From Crocinitomicaceae bacterium (GTDB lineage: Bacteria; Bacteroidota; Bacteroidia; Flavobacteriales_D; Crocinitomicaceae), in NCBI GenBank assembly GCA_002696025.1, contig NZQU01000108.1:1-7042 (forward strand): 7,042 nt of DNA, in the 5' to 3' direction. Both the position numbers and the translations under genes were made by a program. This document shows, in pieces, positions 5,332 to 7,042 of the stretch. Position 1 is the stretch's first letter, and every line of letters starts with the position of its first letter. Under the pieces are notes generated by a model. The model did not search any database. It worked only from the letters and a program-made list of their open reading frames with translations, and was not told the DNA's origin.

Positions 5332-7042
5332 GAAAACAACTACTCCACACCTAAGCAAAATCGCAGCAGTTTTATTCTTTGCGTTTTTCTCATTTATTAC
5401 AAATGCTCAACTTCCCTCATCTTCAATATGGGTAACCATTAATAATCAAAATGTATTACCAGTTGAAAATATGGAAACAGGAAATTTAGAATCTAGTGAT
5501 GCTGCATTTAACACATTCATTCAAAATTTGAATGTTGTTTCTGTTAAAAGAGCGCTTCCATCTTCTAAGAAAGCATCTTTGTTAAATGTTTATGAAATAG
5601 TTTCTTCAAGTAACTCAGTAGATTTGTATGCTGCAGCTGTTAATAATGTTAATGCTCTTTCAGGTGTAGAGTATGGACCATCTTACAACACATTGTTTAC
5701 TCCAGATGATTATACGCATTCTTTTACAAATGATTATGCATTAGATTTAATCAATGCTCAGAATGCTTGGACTATAACTCAAGGTGATCCTAATGTTGTA
5801 ATCGCTGTTTCTGATCAAAACTTTACAGTAACTCATGAAGAATTAGTAGGTAAGGTTGTTTATTATGATGCTTCTAATACTGCTCTTGAAACACATGGTA
5901 CTGCTGTTGCAATTACAGCTGCTGGAAACACAAACAATACTACAGGAAAAAGTTCAATAGGTTTTAATAGTAAACTTTCTCTTTATCAAATGACTTTTAA
6001 TGATGCATTGGTAGCTACATATGCTGGAGCTAAAATATTAAACTTGAGCTGGACTTCAGGATGTGTATTCAGCCAGTACGAGCAAGATGTAATGAATGAG
6101 ATATACAACAACGGTACTTTTATAGTGGCATCTGCTGGAAATGGAACAACTTGTGGTGGAGCTAGCAATTTAGTATATCCTGCTTCTTATGACAACGTAT
6201 TTTCTGTAACAAGTATTGGTTCTAATGACAACCACGAAAAAGTAATTGGAGATCCAAATAGTACACACCAACACAATTTAATGGTAGATATCGCTGCACC
6301 AGGTTATGATGTTGCTTTAAGTGCTGCACCAGGATGGTACCTTAATACTAGTGGAACTTCATTTGCTGCTCCATATGTATCTGGAACTGCTGCTTTAATG
6401 CTTGCAGTTAACCCTTGCCTTACAAATGACGATTTAGAAACGCTTCTTAAAGCATCTGCAGCAAACATTGATGCAGTTAATAGTTCTTACGTTGGTTTGA
6501 TTGGAGCAGGAAGATTAGATGCTTATGAGGCTGTAATATTGGCTTCTCAAACAGAAAAATTAATTGTTGATGGAAATGCTCAGGTAGCATGTACAGCATC
6601 AAGTGGTTCAATCTCAGTTACAGGATCTGCAGGAATTGCTCCTTATACTGCAAGTTGGAATAATGGTTCTACAGGGATGACTTTAAATGGTTTGTCTGCT
6701 GGAACTTACACAGTAACGATTACAGATTCTCAAGGATGTTTTGCTGATAGTTCTTTTACAGTTGTTGGCTCAACTCCTTTAGTTACAACTTCAATTGTTC
6801 AGGATGTTACTTGTAACGGACTAAATGATGGGAACATTGATTTAACTGTTGTTTCTGGATCTCCATCATATACATATGCTTGGGATAACGGAGAAACAAC
6901 TGAGGATATTTCAAACCTTTCTGCAGGAACTTACAGATTAACTGTAGTAGATGGAAATGGTTGTACTACATATGCTAGTTACAATGTTTATGAGCCTGAA
7001 TTATTAGAAGGTACTCTTACTCAGGTAGATCCAAATTCTTCA
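5330..7042 (+). CDS. Secreted subtilisin-like serine protease (S8) with SprB-type repeats, partial at the 3' end
   Basis: The frame is open for 571 codons to the window edge. Residues 1-27 form a signal peptide (MKTTTPHLSK, then a hydrophobic stretch ending TNAQ). Residues about 28-130 are probably an inhibitory prodomain (inference). The S8 catalytic domain follows (about 131-405): Asp162 in VIAVSDQNF, His189 in HGTAVA, oxyanion Asn271 in SAGNG and Ser344 in GTSFAAP, so the triad is complete, although SDQNF replaces the usual IDTG/IDSG. Two SprB-like modules follow: about 418-483 (GLSAGTYTVTITDSQGC) and about 491-563 (VTCNGLNDGNIDLTV and NLSAGTYRLTVVDGNGC). Such repeats are common in T9SS-exported surface proteins; further repeats and a sorting domain are expected beyond the window. 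It likely degrades proteins outside the cell. An in-frame ATG at 5306 would add eight residues; 5330 is chosen because it gives a normal-length signal peptide. The gene lies 187 bp after the P450 with its own presumed promoter. Confidence 0.92.
   Translation, partial: MKTTTPHLSKIAAVLFFAFFSFITNAQLPSSSIWVTINNQNVLPVENMETGNLESSDAAFNTFIQNLNVVSVKRALPSSKKASLLNVYEIVSSSNSVDLYAAAVNNVNALSGVEYGPSYNTLFTPDDYTHSFTNDYALDLINAQNAWTITQGDPNVVIAVSDQNFTVTHEELVGKVVYYDASNTALETHGTAVAITAAGNTNNTTGKSSIGFNSKLSLYQMTFNDALVATYAGAKILNLSWTSGCVFSQYEQDVMNEIYNNGTFIVASAGNGTTCGGASNLVYPASYDNVFSVTSIGSNDNHEKVIGDPNSTHQHNLMVDIAAPGYDVALSAAPGWYLNTSGTSFAAPYVSGTAALMLAVNPCLTNDDLETLLKASAANIDAVNSSYVGLIGAGRLDAYEAVILASQTEKLIVDGNAQVACTASSGSISVTGSAGIAPYTASWNNGSTGMTLNGLSAGTYTVTITDSQGCFADSSFTVVGSTPLVTTSIVQDVTCNGLNDGNIDLTVVSGSPSYTYAWDNGETTEDISNLSAGTYRLTVVDGNGCTTYASYNVYEPELLEGTLTQVDPNSS

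Noticed and set aside
5986..6168. Open frame on the minus strand, 60 codons
   Set aside because: Antisense to the protease catalytic domain.

Overview
The window looks like chromosomal DNA from a low-GC member of the Bacteroidota, most likely Flavobacteriia. The signs are a C-terminal type IX secretion (T9SS) sorting domain, SprB-type repeats in a secreted protease, Asp-box proteins with short signal peptides ending in SFSQ, and promoters of the Bacteroidota type (-33 TTG, -7 TAnnTTTG) in place of -35/-10 boxes. No RNA genes, insertion sequences, CRISPR arrays or replication origins were seen.

Layout. Minus strand, read right to left from about 3711 to 1: an AraC-family regulator (2883-3711, broken by one extra base in a nine-base homopolymer), a secreted protein with a T9SS sorting domain (1927-2808), a pirin-family cupin protein overlapping it by ATGA (1067-1930), and a secreted Asp-box beta-propeller protein that runs off the left edge (1-889). 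Plus strand: a cytochrome P450 (3775-5142), divergent from the regulator, then a secreted subtilisin-like (S8) protease with SprB repeats (5330-7042) that runs off the right edge.

The most interesting structure is regulatory. The promoters of the two secreted minus-strand proteins carry the same 33-bp element (27 of 33 bases identical). It consists of two direct AATTATACAT-type half-sites 21 bp apart, with the -33 TTG at the end of the proximal one, then 20 bp, then a perfect TAnnTTTG, then 26 bp to the ATG. Every distance is the same at both promoters, although the spacers differ in sequence. Two direct half-sites two helical turns apart, abutting the -33 element, is the classic AraC-family class II activator layout, and an AraC-family gene lies directly upstream of one copy. 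Its last codons form part of that operator.

The regulator gene as sequenced is out of frame. Starting at 3711 it encodes a good N-terminal cupin segment (PHRHNYFELFFF), but nine T in the sense strand (A9 on +, 3583-3591) shift the frame. With eight T it would be an intact 275-residue protein. This could be a sequencing error, a recent mutation or a phase-variable switch. The inferred picture is a small regulon: a possibly switchable AraC-type activator controlling two exported proteins and a translationally coupled pirin. The P450 and the protease seem to be separate transcription units with their own, less certain, regulatory signals.
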